From: Candidatus Omnitrophota bacterium | Lineage (GTDB): Bacteria; Omnitrophota; Omnitrophia; Omnitrophales; Aquincolibacteriaceae | Assembly (NCBI GenBank): GCA_023246995.1 | Contig: JAHFHI010000114.1 | Coordinates: 1-5,387 of the forward strand | DNA length: 5,387 bases | Direction: 5' to 3' | Notes under the pieces: model-generated | What the model was told of the DNA's origin: nothing | The model's database searches: none | What the model saw: the letters and a program-made list of their open reading frames with translations, nothing else | Made by a program: the position numbers and the translations under genes | Part shown: piece after piece, positions 1 to 5,387 of the stretch | Position numbering within the stretch: position 1 is the stretch's first letter | Layout: every line of letters starts with the position of its first letter

Positions 1-538
1 CCAGGCCTTTAGCGAAAGTCATCCGCTCCGGCCGACCACGCCTTACGGTATCGGGAAACTCGCGGCCGAGCAATACTGCAACCTCTATTTCCGCCGTTAT
101 CAGGTGCCCGCCGTCATTTTCCGCCTCTTTAATATTTACGGTCCCGGGCAATCCCGCAATTTTGCCATTCCCAACATGGTCGCGCGCATCCGGGAAGCCG
201 GCCCGGAAATGGAAATGTTCGGTAACGAGCACGACACCCGCGATTTTGTCTTTATCGAGGACATTTGCGAAGCCTTTCGAACCGCGATTGAAAAAAAACC
301 CGCGGGCTGCACCTTTAATATCGCGACCGGCAAGGAAACCCGGCTTCTGGAGGTGGCCGAGACCATCGCCAGAGTCCTGAATAAAAGCGTCCGTTTTTTT
401 TATAAACCCCAGGCCAAAGATGCCAACCGTGTTACAAGGATTCTCGGGGATCCGAGCTTTGTGGCGCGCACGATCGGGTGGAAATCTCGTTTCAACCTCG
501 AAGCCGGCCTGACTAAGCTGATTCACCCCGCCGGTTGA
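1..538 (+). CDS. NAD-dependent epimerase/dehydratase (extended SDR), C-terminal part
   Basis: This is the 3' part of a nucleotide-sugar epimerase, dehydratase or reductase, open at the left edge; 178 codons are readable from base 2 to the TGA at 536-538. The catalytic YxxxK of the extended short-chain dehydrogenases is present as Y-G-I-G-K (bases 44-58), preceded by the usual E-x-H-P-x-x-P-x-x-P context. The family's R-L-F-N-x-Y-G-P-G-Q segment follows (about 122-151), then an R-D-F-V-F-I-E-D-I segment (about 239-265) and the late G-D-P-S of the substrate-binding domain (about 455-466). The N-terminal Rossmann half with the GxxGxxG NAD-binding loop lies outside the window, so about 130-150 residues are missing. 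Such enzymes act in the cytoplasm on UDP-, GDP- or dTDP-sugars. The exact reaction (4-epimerase, 4,6-dehydratase or 4-reductase) cannot be decided from this half. A sugar-pathway role fits the genes that follow. Confidence 0.92.
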   Translation, partial: QAFSESHPLRPTTPYGIGKLAAEQYCNLYFRRYQVPAVIFRLFNIYGPGQSRNFAIPNMVARIREAGPEMEMFGNEHDTRDFVFIEDICEAFRTAIEKKPAGCTFNIATGKETRLLEVAETIARVLNKSVRFFYKPQAKDANRVTRILGDPSFVARTIGWKSRFNLEAGLTKLIHPAG

Positions 539-567
539 CTTTGCGGTACTCGGGATTCTGACTTTAT

Positions 568-1146
568 ATGGTTTCCAAATCCGTGATCCTTCGCGATTTT
601 AAAAAAAATGACGCGGAGGCGCTTTCCGATTTTTTTCTAACCCTGGGCCCCCGGACTCTTTTTTTTTGGAACCGCTTCGGGACGCGTTTTGACCCGGCGC
701 ACGCCCGGAAAGTCGCGCACGCGCAGGCGGCTATCCCGGTCAAACAGGAAAAAGGTTTCGTGGCCTGCGCCGGAAACAAAATCGTCGGTTACTGCTACCT
801 GCGCTTTTTTCCCGACAAGCCCCAGAAACGCGGCACGGCCAGCCTCGGGATGGTCGTTTCGGACCGTCACCAAAACCGGGGGATCGGCCGGCGGATGATG
901 AAGATCATGATTGATTATTGCCGCCGGAAGAAAATGCAGAAAATATGGCTTGCCACCTATACGGACAATGAACGCACCCGGCCGTTTTATGAATCGTTCG
1001 GTTTTATTCCGGAAGGCGTTTTTCTTTTTGACGAATTCTTCAAAGCGCGGCCGAGGCATGTGCTTAGCATGGCGCGCTTTCTGGGGCCCTCGGTCCAGAA
1101 AAAGGCGTCCCGGCTGGTGCGCCGTTATCTCTTGGGTGCGAAGTGA
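568..1146 (+). CDS. GNAT-family N-acetyltransferase
   Basis: This 192-aa protein is a single-domain GNAT acetyltransferase that would move acetyl from acetyl-CoA to an amine. The acetyl-CoA pyrophosphate loop is clear: Q102-N-R-G-I-G-R108 (the Q/RxxGxG/A motif A), preceded by the beta-strand L-G-M-V-V. Motif B follows around residues 132-145, with N134 and Y141 of T-D-N-E-R-T-R-P-F-Y, the usual position of the general-acid tyrosine, then F-G-F. An in-frame TGA at 559-561 forces the start to 562 or later, and ATG 568 is the first candidate. Its ribosome site is poor (GGGA at 552-555, about 12 nt away), which suggests dependence on translation from upstream. The gap to the epimerase is 29 nt and the stop overlaps the next gene. 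In this setting an amino-sugar N-acetyltransferase, as in PseH- or PglD-like steps, is plausible but not shown. Protein or small-molecule substrates remain possible. Confidence 0.9.
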   Translation: MVSKSVILRDFKKNDAEALSDFFLTLGPRTLFFWNRFGTRFDPAHARKVAHAQAAIPVKQEKGFVACAGNKIVGYCYLRFFPDKPQKRGTASLGMVVSDRHQNRGIGRRMMKIMIDYCRRKKMQKIWLATYTDNERTRPFYESFGFIPEGVFLFDEFFKARPRHVLSMARFLGPSVQKKASRLVRRYLLGAK

Positions 1147-1841
1147 TGCTTTCGGTGATTATCCCCACCATCAATGAGGAACAGAACCTGCGACAGATTC
1201 TGCCCCAGCTCAAACATTACGCCCAGGAAATCGTGCTGGTCGATGACGGATCCACGGATGGAACCGTGGAGCTTGCCAAACGCCACGGCTGCGTGGTGGT
1301 CGAGCGCGGGAAAAAAATGGGCGTTGGCTCGGCCGTCTACGACGGCGTGCGCCACGCCACCGGAGAACTCGTGGCGGTCATGGACGCCGATCACAGTCAC
1401 CCGATTGAAGCCCTGAAAAGCGTGGTGCTGATCGAAGTGGGTTCGGTCGACATTATCAAATTTTCCCGCTTTATCGCCGGAGGCGGCATGGAAGCGAAAT
1501 CGCGCCATTTTCTCATGCGCTATTTCAACCGTTTTTTAGCCATGGTGGCCGGCGTGCACACGCAGGATTTTACGGGAGGCTATGTGGTGGCGCGCAAGGA
1601 GACCTTCGACTATCCCCAGACCGCGGTGCAGGGGGAGTGGAATATCGAGTACATGATCCATAACCGCAAGAAGCGGATCGCCGAGATCCCTTATATTTAC
1701 CGCAAAAGGGCGAGCGGACAATCGAACTGGAACCGTTGGCAGGATGCCAAACGCGTTCTGCGCTACCTCTACTACCTTTTCCTCTACCGGTGGAAGGCGG
1801 CTCTGACGCGCCATGAAGTGGACGCAAAGGTTTCCGTTTAA
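1146..1841 (+). CDS. Family 2 glycosyltransferase, polyprenyl-phosphate sugar synthase (DPM1-type)
   Basis: This 231-aa cytoplasmic GT-A enzyme most resembles dolichol/polyprenyl-phosphate mannosyl- or glucosyltransferases. The N-terminus L-S-V-I-I-P-T-I-N-E-E is the first strand of the nucleotide-sugar domain, V-D-D-G-S-T-D-G-T (about 32-40) the nucleotide-binding turn, and D80-A-D82-H-S-H-P the metal-binding DxD. A conserved S-R-F-x-x-G-G-G and then D-F-T-G-G-Y (about 141-146, in place of the usual D-x-T-S-G-F) complete the fold. No C-terminal membrane domain follows, so it is the short DPM1 form rather than the longer DpgS or GtrB forms. ATG 1146 shares one base with the TGA of the acetyltransferase (TGATG); GTG 1143 would add one residue and cannot be excluded. 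The product, a polyprenyl-P-sugar, would be the natural donor for the membrane glycosyltransferase at 2709-4262. The sugar specificity is unknown. Confidence 0.92.
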   Translation: MLSVIIPTINEEQNLRQILPQLKHYAQEIVLVDDGSTDGTVELAKRHGCVVVERGKKMGVGSAVYDGVRHATGELVAVMDADHSHPIEALKSVVLIEVGSVDIIKFSRFIAGGGMEAKSRHFLMRYFNRFLAMVAGVHTQDFTGGYVVARKETFDYPQTAVQGEWNIEYMIHNRKKRIAEIPYIYRKRASGQSNWNRWQDAKRVLRYLYYLFLYRWKAALTRHEVDAKVSV

Positions 1842-2712
1842 GCGCCGCGAACGCTGCCCCTTTTGCCTGGGGCAGGATTTCCGGCCTCTCCTTGCCTACG
1901 ACGACCTGAAACTTTGGCGGTGCCGCTGCGGCTACGTCTTCATGAACCCCTTTCTTAGCGAGGAAGGATCCCGCCTCATTTTTTCCTCGGATCCCGCTCA
2001 ATATTTTCCGTGGCTGGAGGATTTTGAAAGAAATCTGGGTGCGGCTGATTCCGGGACTCGCGGCATTAAGACTTTCAACCGATCTCTCGCGTTTCTTGAA
2101 GCCGCGCGCGGCGCGAAGCCCGGCAGAATCCTTGACGTGGGATGCGGGAGCGGCCATTTTCTCGAGATCGCAAAAAAACGCGGGTGGCGGGCCGAGGGGC
2201 TCGATTTAAGCCCCGAATGCGTTTCGCGGACCCACGCGCGGACCGGACTTCTCGTACATCTCGGGCGTCTCGAGGAGTTGCATGCGGCGCCGTATGACGC
2301 GCTTACCCTGTGGGATTATTTTGAGCATGTGGAAGACCCGGTTCAAATTTTACGAACGGCCCGTGCGCTTTTAAATTCTGGAGGCATGCTGGTGATCGCC
2401 TGCCCGCATCACGGGGGACTTGTGTTTGTGGCGGCGCGCATCCTGCATGCCCTATCCTTCGGAAAGATCGGGAAGCCGGTCCGGCTCGTTTACCCCCCGA
2501 CGCATCTTTCCTATTTCACGCCGGGCTTTATCAAACGCGCGGCTGCCCGGGAAGGCTTTAAATGCGAGAGGATCCTTTTTGACGAAACGGATCTTTCGAG
2601 GCTTCATCTGCCCGAGGTCTTCAAACGTTTGGCGCGTATTATTTTTACCCTGGCCCGTATGGCGGCAATGAGCAACCGGTTCATTCTTTTTTTGAGGAAA
2701 GGGGAGTCATGA
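1813..2712 (+). CDS. Class I SAM-dependent methyltransferase with N-terminal Cys-rich (zinc-ribbon-like) motif
   Basis: The 299-aa protein is a Methyltransf_23-type enzyme. Residues 15-39 carry a putative zinc site, C15-P-F-C18 and C37-R-C39-G, followed by Y-V-F-M-N-P. This is the arrangement seen in many sugar and lipid methyltransferases of polysaccharide clusters, but the second pair is CxC rather than the common CxxC. The SAM site is clear: I106-L-D-V-G-C-G-S-G114 (motif I), an acidic D131 in G-L-D-L-S-P, and W-D-Y-F-E171-H172-V-E-D-P, the post-motif segment typical of this family. The start is forced: an in-frame TGA at 1804-1806 lies just upstream of ATG 1813, and the Cys pair begins at residue 15. 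The gene overlaps the glycosyltransferase by 29 nt and the next gene by 4 nt (ATGA). O- or N-methylation of a sugar or lipid-linked intermediate is likely; the acceptor is unknown. Confidence 0.92.
   Translation: MKWTQRFPFKRRERCPFCLGQDFRPLLAYDDLKLWRCRCGYVFMNPFLSEEGSRLIFSSDPAQYFPWLEDFERNLGAADSGTRGIKTFNRSLAFLEAARGAKPGRILDVGCGSGHFLEIAKKRGWRAEGLDLSPECVSRTHARTGLLVHLGRLEELHAAPYDALTLWDYFEHVEDPVQILRTARALLNSGGMLVIACPHHGGLVFVAARILHALSFGKIGKPVRLVYPPTHLSYFTPGFIKRAAAREGFKCERILFDETDLSRLHLPEVFKRLARIIFTLARMAAMSNRFILFLRKGES
2695..2706 (+). promoter_or_regulatory. Ribosome-binding site for the membrane glycosyltransferase
   Basis: The purine run AGGAAAGGGGAG lies inside the end of the methyltransferase gene. 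Its AAGG core (2699-2702) is 6 nt before ATG 2709. It supports that start and reinitiation at the ATGA overlap. Confidence 0.6.
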
Positions 2713-4262
2713 AATCCCGGGCTTTTTTCTCGGGCCCGAGCGGCGCCCGGCTTGCTGCGGTGCTCGGGGTGAGCGCTCTTTTGCGGCTTCCCGGCTTGAA
2801 CCGCCCGCTGCTCGGTAATTTTTCCAGCCTTCAGATCATCTACGCCATGATGGCGCGCAATTTTAGGGACTACAGCCGGAACCTTTTTTTGCCGCGCCTC
2901 GATGAAATTTGTGCCGGCGCGCCGTGCGTCCGGCTTCTGGATTTGCCGCTTCACAGCTACGGGGTCGCGCTTTTGAGCGCCGCATCCCGTCTGCCGGTCG
3001 ATATGACCGGCCGGCTCTGGTCGGCCGTATTTTCACTTCTCTCGGTGGCGCTTTTCTACGATTTCGTCAGACAGATCTGGGGAGAAAAGACAGCCCTCGC
3101 GAGCGCTTTCTTTTTCGCTTTTTCGCCGCTTTCCATCATTTACGGTCAAAGTTTTCAAACTGACGCGACGAGTCTATTTTTTTTGATCGCCGCCATCCGG
3201 TGGATTCTCCTGAAGGAGAGAAAAACCGCGCCGCTTCTCGGGGCCGCGCTGGCTTTTGCGCTGACACTTCTTTTGCGGATTCAGTACGTCTTTTTATTCC
3301 CGCTTTTTGGGGCATTTTTTTTGACCGAGGGCGGCGGGTTTGTGACGCGAGCCGTGCGTTTTAGCGTCTTTGTTGTCATTTCCGTACTCCCGCTCGTGCT
3401 CTGGAACCTCTACAGTTATCATTATCTTGAAGCCCATCCGGAGCGGGTGATCATGAGTATTTTTCACCAGCTGAACACCGGCACTTTTTCAAGCTACGCG
3501 CCCTGGAGTTTTTTCTTTTTAAGGCAGATCACCGTTCATTTGGTCAAGCTTCTCCTCAACCCGCCGGGTTTTCTGTTTCTTCTCGCCGGTCTTCTCGCAC
3601 CCCCCCGGCTTAAAAGGGAAGGCATTTTGTATGCCTGGTTCTTCCTGACCCTTTTGATGCTCGACGCCCTAAGCAAAAAAGCGGTGGATATGAATTATTA
3701 TATTTGGGGGCTTACGCTGCCGGCGAGTGTTTTCGCGGCCAAAGCATTGGAGAGTTTAAAAGGCGTTTGGTTTAAAAAAATCCCGGCCCCGGGGTTTGTG
3801 TTCCCCGGCCTTTGGATTCTTGTGTCGCTTTCTGTTTCCGTCAGCCCGGCCTATCACACCCCCGCCGGAGACCGGGGCGTGATGGAGGCCGCGGCGTTTG
3901 TGCGACGCACCGTGCCCGAAGGGGAGCTCCTTATTGCCTCCAACGGGAGCAATTCGAACTTGCTTTATTACACCGGACGCAGGGGCTGGGCTTTCCTGAT
4001 CACGCACCGAGCCCGGGATCTTTCCGGATACGCGTCCTTTCGTCTGAAGGATGCACCCCCGGATCCCTCCCGGCAGGAGTATCTGAAAGTCCAGCATGAC
4101 CCGGTTTTGGCTTTTGAGTATTTCCGGTCTCAAGGGGCCCGCTACTTTGTCTGCTCCCGCCCGGAGGATCTCAACGAGGAGCCTGCTTTTGGCGCTCATT
4201 TGCGGAGTCATTATCCTGTCCTTTTCGAAAGCCCGGTCTTCATTGTTTTTAAGCTGTTTTGA
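2709..4262 (+). CDS. Polytopic membrane glycosyltransferase, GT-C fold, family 39-like (PMT/ArnT-type)
   Basis: This 517-aa inner-membrane protein looks like a GT-C glycosyltransferase of the PMT_2/ArnT kind, which use polyprenyl-phosphate sugars outside the cytoplasmic membrane. A short hydrophobic N-terminus (about 13-30) leads to a first external loop containing M-M-A-R-N-F (47-52), then P-R-L-D65-E66 and L-D78-L-P-L. This layout matches GT39-like proteins, where acidic loop residues form the active site. Further hydrophobic segments lie near residues 104-122, 128-148, 152-168, 178-205, 214-236, 283-298, 305-322, 328-346 and 360-378. From about 385 the protein is soluble, with an N-G-S-N-S-N-L-L-Y-Y-T-G-R-R-G-W segment (about 407-422) known as a periplasmic C-terminal domain in this type. 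The length is normal for the family. It follows the methyltransferase by an ATGA overlap. The acceptor may be lipid A, a lipid-linked glycan or protein; sequence alone does not say. Confidence 0.86.
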   Translation: MKSRAFFSGPSGARLAAVLGVSALLRLPGLNRPLLGNFSSLQIIYAMMARNFRDYSRNLFLPRLDEICAGAPCVRLLDLPLHSYGVALLSAASRLPVDMTGRLWSAVFSLLSVALFYDFVRQIWGEKTALASAFFFAFSPLSIIYGQSFQTDATSLFFLIAAIRWILLKERKTAPLLGAALAFALTLLLRIQYVFLFPLFGAFFLTEGGGFVTRAVRFSVFVVISVLPLVLWNLYSYHYLEAHPERVIMSIFHQLNTGTFSSYAPWSFFFLRQITVHLVKLLLNPPGFLFLLAGLLAPPRLKREGILYAWFFLTLLMLDALSKKAVDMNYYIWGLTLPASVFAAKALESLKGVWFKKIPAPGFVFPGLWILVSLSVSVSPAYHTPAGDRGVMEAAAFVRRTVPEGELLIASNGSNSNLLYYTGRRGWAFLITHRARDLSGYASFRLKDAPPDPSRQEYLKVQHDPVLAFEYFRSQGARYFVCSRPEDLNEEPAFGAHLRSHYPVLFESPVFIVFKLF

Positions 4263-4273
4263 GTCACAACGCT

Positions 4274-4295
4274 ATCGAATGATCAAAATCGAATG
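4274..4295 (+). repeat. Direct repeat pair ATCGAATG, 14-nt period
   Basis: Two identical octamers, ATCGAATG, occur at 4274-4281 and 4288-4295. They lie 30-50 nt upstream of the -35 element at 4325. They might be half-sites for a DNA-binding protein or an upstream activator, but two octamers in 22 nt could also be chance. They overlap the weak dyad 4270-4297. Confidence 0.35.
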
Positions 4296-4304
4296 CGCCA
4301 TATC

Positions 4305-4340
4305 TTGACCGTCTCTGAAGCCTATTGACGGGATCTGACG
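4305..4340 (+). repeat. Imperfect tandem direct repeat (16-mer, 20-nt period) over the -35
   Basis: The stretches 4305-4320 and 4325-4340 match at 12 of 16 positions (TTGAC, G, T, CTGA and G shared) and are offset by 20 nt, about two helical turns. The second copy supplies the -35 TTGACG, so a protein bound there would compete with RNA polymerase. BldC/excisionase-type winged-helix proteins, such as the one encoded immediately downstream, can bind direct repeats head to tail. Autoregulation is therefore an attractive but untested reading. Confidence 0.4.
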
Positions 4341-4353
4341 AGAATGCTATCCT
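4325..4353 (+). promoter_or_regulatory. Sigma70-type promoter with extended -10, upstream of the HTH gene
   Basis: The -35 TTGACG (4325-4330, 5 of 6 to TTGACA) is separated by exactly 17 nt from the -10 TATCCT (4348-4353, 4 of 6 to TATAAT). A TGC at 4345-4347 gives an extended -10 TGn motif. Transcription would start near 4360, leaving a leader of only about 15 nt before ATG 4375. It would drive the regulator and the cytidylyltransferase as a separate unit, independently of the upstream glycan operon. Confidence 0.65.
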
Positions 4354-4374
4354 TGCCCGCATATTTTTAAGATT

Positions 4375-4692
4375 ATGGAAATCCGCGAAAACGAAGTCTA
4401 TACCCTGAAAGAAACGCAGGCGCTCCTCAAGGTGAGTGAGAGCACGCTCACGCGCATGATTAAGAAGAAGCTGATTCACGCCGCGCGCGTGGGCCGTCAA
4501 TACCGGATCGTGGGCAAGGAAATTCTCAGAATCGTCTCTCCGCTGCTTGAAGACCAGGTGGGCAAGCTCTATAACAAAGGCCGCCGATGGGTGCATTCCG
4601 GTTTGGACCAAAGTTCCAAGACGCAGCCGGAACCTTCCCGCGTAGCTCCGAAGACCGTGTCTGAAGTTGCCGCCGAGGAGGTGGGCGCGTGA
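4375..4692 (+). CDS. Winged helix-turn-helix DNA-binding protein (excisionase/BldC/MerR-like family)
   Basis: The 105-aa protein has an N-terminal HTH_17-type domain: Y9-T-L-K-E-T-Q-A-L-L-K-V-S-E-S-T-L-T-R-M-I-K30 forms the helix-turn-helix, and R38-V-G-R-Q-Y-R44 with I45-V46 forms the wing. This is the pattern of excisionase-family domain proteins. The C-terminal part (about 55-105) is polar and low in predicted structure, ending in an Ala/Glu-rich tail; I recognise no effector domain. ATG 4375 is chosen because it falls just after the predicted transcription start and right before the HTH; there is no good Shine-Dalgarno sequence, only AAG at 4369-4371. Despite the family name, no integrase or attachment site is present, so a transcriptional regulator is more likely than a recombination directionality factor. 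It overlaps the next gene by 4 nt (GTGA) and is probably co-expressed with it. Confidence 0.9.
   Translation: MEIRENEVYTLKETQALLKVSESTLTRMIKKKLIHAARVGRQYRIVGKEILRIVSPLLEDQVGKLYNKGRRWVHSGLDQSSKTQPEPSRVAPKTVSEVAAEEVGA
4676..4683 (+). promoter_or_regulatory. Strong Shine-Dalgarno for the GTG-started cytidylyltransferase
   Basis: AGGAGGTG is fully complementary to the usual anti-Shine-Dalgarno core. It ends 5 nt before the GTG at 4689, with the AGGAGG core 7 nt away. It lies inside the HTH coding sequence and decides the non-ATG start of the following gene. Confidence 0.8.
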
Positions 4693-5387
4693 AAACCGGC
4701 GTCGTGATTCAAGCCCGCATGCTCTCAAGCAGACTTCCCGGGAAAGTCCTTTTACCGCTGGGGTCCAAAACCGTTCTGGAGCATGTGATGCTGCGTTGCG
4801 CGCAAGTCAAGACTTCGTCCCCGGTGATCGTGGCCACCACCGTGCGTGAAGAGGATGACCCGATCGCGGATCTGACCCAGCGGCTCGGTTTTGGGCTGTG
4901 GCGGGGAAGTGAGACGGATGTTCTCGATCGCTATGTTGAAGCGGCCCGCGCCTTTGAACTTGATGCGGTGGTACGCATCACCTCCGACTGCCCGCTGATC
5001 GACCCCGGACTTATCGGACAGGTTTTAAAGGTTTTCCTAACCGAACGCCCGGATATTGCGGCCAATATTGTGGAGCGTACGCTTCCGCGCGGGTTTGATA
5101 CCGAAATTGTCAGCACCGCCTGTTTGCAGAAACTTTTAGAGCGAAGCCCGGAAAACTTTCATCGCGAACACGTGACCCCGTATTTTTACGAGCACCCGGA
5201 AAAATACCGGATTGTCTCGGTGCGAGCTTCCGAGGAGCGCTTACGGCGCCCGGATCTGCGGCTTTGCATCGACACGCCCGAGGATTATGAACTGCTTATC
5301 AAAATTTTCGAGCGCCTCCCCGACGGAGAAGATTTTAACGCCCTCGATATCATCCGTCTCTTTGAAGAGAACCCCGATTGGGTGAAG
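4689..5387 (+). CDS. SpsF-like cytidylyltransferase (CMP-sugar synthetase family), 3' end cut
   Basis: This gene starts at GTG 4689 behind a strong ribosome site and stays open to the last base (233 codons). The protein resembles COG1861/SpsF and the acylneuraminate cytidylyltransferase family, which activate an acidic or other sugar with CTP in the cytoplasm. The nucleotide-binding start reads V-V-I-Q-A-R10-M-x-S-S-R15-L-P-G-K19-V-L. It is followed by G73-S-E-T-D-V-L-D-R-Y82, R-I-T-S-D100-C-P-L-I-D105-P, R-G-F-D137-T-E139, H158-R-E-H-V-T-P-Y and I-D195-T-P-E-D, all in the family's order. SpsF proteins are usually around 240-250 aa, so only the extreme C-terminus should be missing. SpsF genes often sit with NeuB/PseI-type synthases and aminotransferases in nonulosonic-acid or flagellin/surface-glycan loci, but none is seen here. 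The substrate is unknown. It is translationally coupled to the HTH gene by the GTGA overlap. Confidence 0.9.
   Translation, partial: MKTGVVIQARMLSSRLPGKVLLPLGSKTVLEHVMLRCAQVKTSSPVIVATTVREEDDPIADLTQRLGFGLWRGSETDVLDRYVEAARAFELDAVVRITSDCPLIDPGLIGQVLKVFLTERPDIAANIVERTLPRGFDTEIVSTACLQKLLERSPENFHREHVTPYFYEHPEKYRIVSVRASEERLRRPDLRLCIDTPEDYELLIKIFERLPDGEDFNALDIIRLFEENPDWVK

Larger units (their letters stand above)
4263..4374 (+). other. Intergenic region with promoter and direct repeats, no clear terminator
   Basis: This is the only non-coding gap longer than 30 nt. It holds an imperfect dyad (4270-4278 with 4289-4297: CGC and TCGA arms pair around a 2x2 mismatch) that lacks a following T-run, so it is not a normal intrinsic terminator. 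It also holds two short direct-repeat pairs and a sigma70-type promoter, listed separately. Transcription from the upstream operon may read through into the regulator gene. Confidence 0.6.

Noticed and set aside
637..1059. 140-codon antisense open frame opposite the acetyltransferase
   Set aside because: It is a shadow of the GNAT gene, whose motif A and B residues are intact on the + strand.
1570..2157. 195-codon antisense open frame across the GT2/methyltransferase junction
   Set aside because: It has a low-complexity Ser/Arg/Pro/Ala composition, and both genes on the + strand have full family motifs there.
4270..4297. Possible intrinsic terminator after the membrane glycosyltransferase gene
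   Set aside because: The dyad has an internal 2x2 mismatch, is AT-rich near the loop and is not followed by a T-run.
4096..4308. 70-codon + frame overlapping the end of the membrane glycosyltransferase
   Set aside because: It is out of frame with the glycosyltransferase, mostly inside it, without a ribosome site or recognisable domain.
4305..4310. Second -35-like element TTGACC
   Set aside because: No acceptable -10 occurs 16-18 nt downstream (the 17-nt position reads ACGGGA). It fits better as the first copy of the direct repeat.
4375..4692. Prophage or integrative-element excisionase
   Set aside because: The domain family is shared with excisionases, but no integrase, phage gene or attachment repeat is nearby, and the gene is coupled to a sugar-activating enzyme.
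4264..4728. 154-codon antisense open frame spanning the intergenic region and the HTH gene
   Set aside because: It is rich in Arg/His/Leu with no recognisable motif, crosses the promoter region and lies opposite two well-supported genes. It looks like a shadow of GC-rich coding DNA.

Overview
The window is a fragment of a bacterial surface-glycan (O-antigen, capsule or glycoprotein-type) biosynthesis locus. All seven genes lie on the + strand and are packed with almost no spacing. The organism cannot be named from this sequence. The moderately GC-rich coding DNA, the strong use of TTT and CTT codons, the type of polytopic family-39-like glycosyltransferase and the excisionase-type winged-helix protein beside an SpsF-like cytidylyltransferase remind me of uncultured Gram-negative lineages such as Omnitrophota and other PVC-related phyla. 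That is an inference, not a demonstration.

Positions 1-2712 carry the cytoplasmic half of the pathway. They hold the C-terminal part of an extended-SDR nucleotide-sugar epimerase/dehydratase (open at the left edge), a GNAT N-acetyltransferase, a DPM1-type family 2 glycosyltransferase, and a class I SAM methyltransferase with an N-terminal Cys cluster. The junctions are a 29-nt gap, a TGATG stop/start overlap and a 29-nt coding overlap, so the genes look co-transcribed and probably translationally coupled. Positions 2709-4262, joined by an ATGA overlap, encode a large multi-pass membrane glycosyltransferase (GT-C fold, family 39-like) with a soluble C-terminal domain. The simplest working model has three steps: the epimerase and acetyltransferase shape an activated sugar, the GT2 enzyme loads a sugar onto a polyprenyl phosphate, and the GT-C enzyme transfers it on the outer face of the inner membrane. 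The methyltransferase would modify a sugar or an intermediate.

Positions 4263-4374 are the only real intergenic gap. It has no convincing terminator. It contains a good sigma70-type promoter (TTGACG, 17 nt, extended-10 TGC-TATCCT) and two sets of short direct repeats upstream of and over the -35. This promoter would start a second transcription unit of a 105-aa winged-helix (excisionase/BldC/MerR-type) DNA-binding protein and an SpsF-like cytidylyltransferase. The second gene begins at a GTG behind a full AGGAGGTG ribosome-binding site and runs off the right edge only a few residues before its expected end.

No RNA gene, CRISPR array, insertion sequence or attachment site is visible. I see no clearly unprecedented system. 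The most interesting part is the small regulator-plus-cytidylyltransferase unit with its repeat-bearing promoter.
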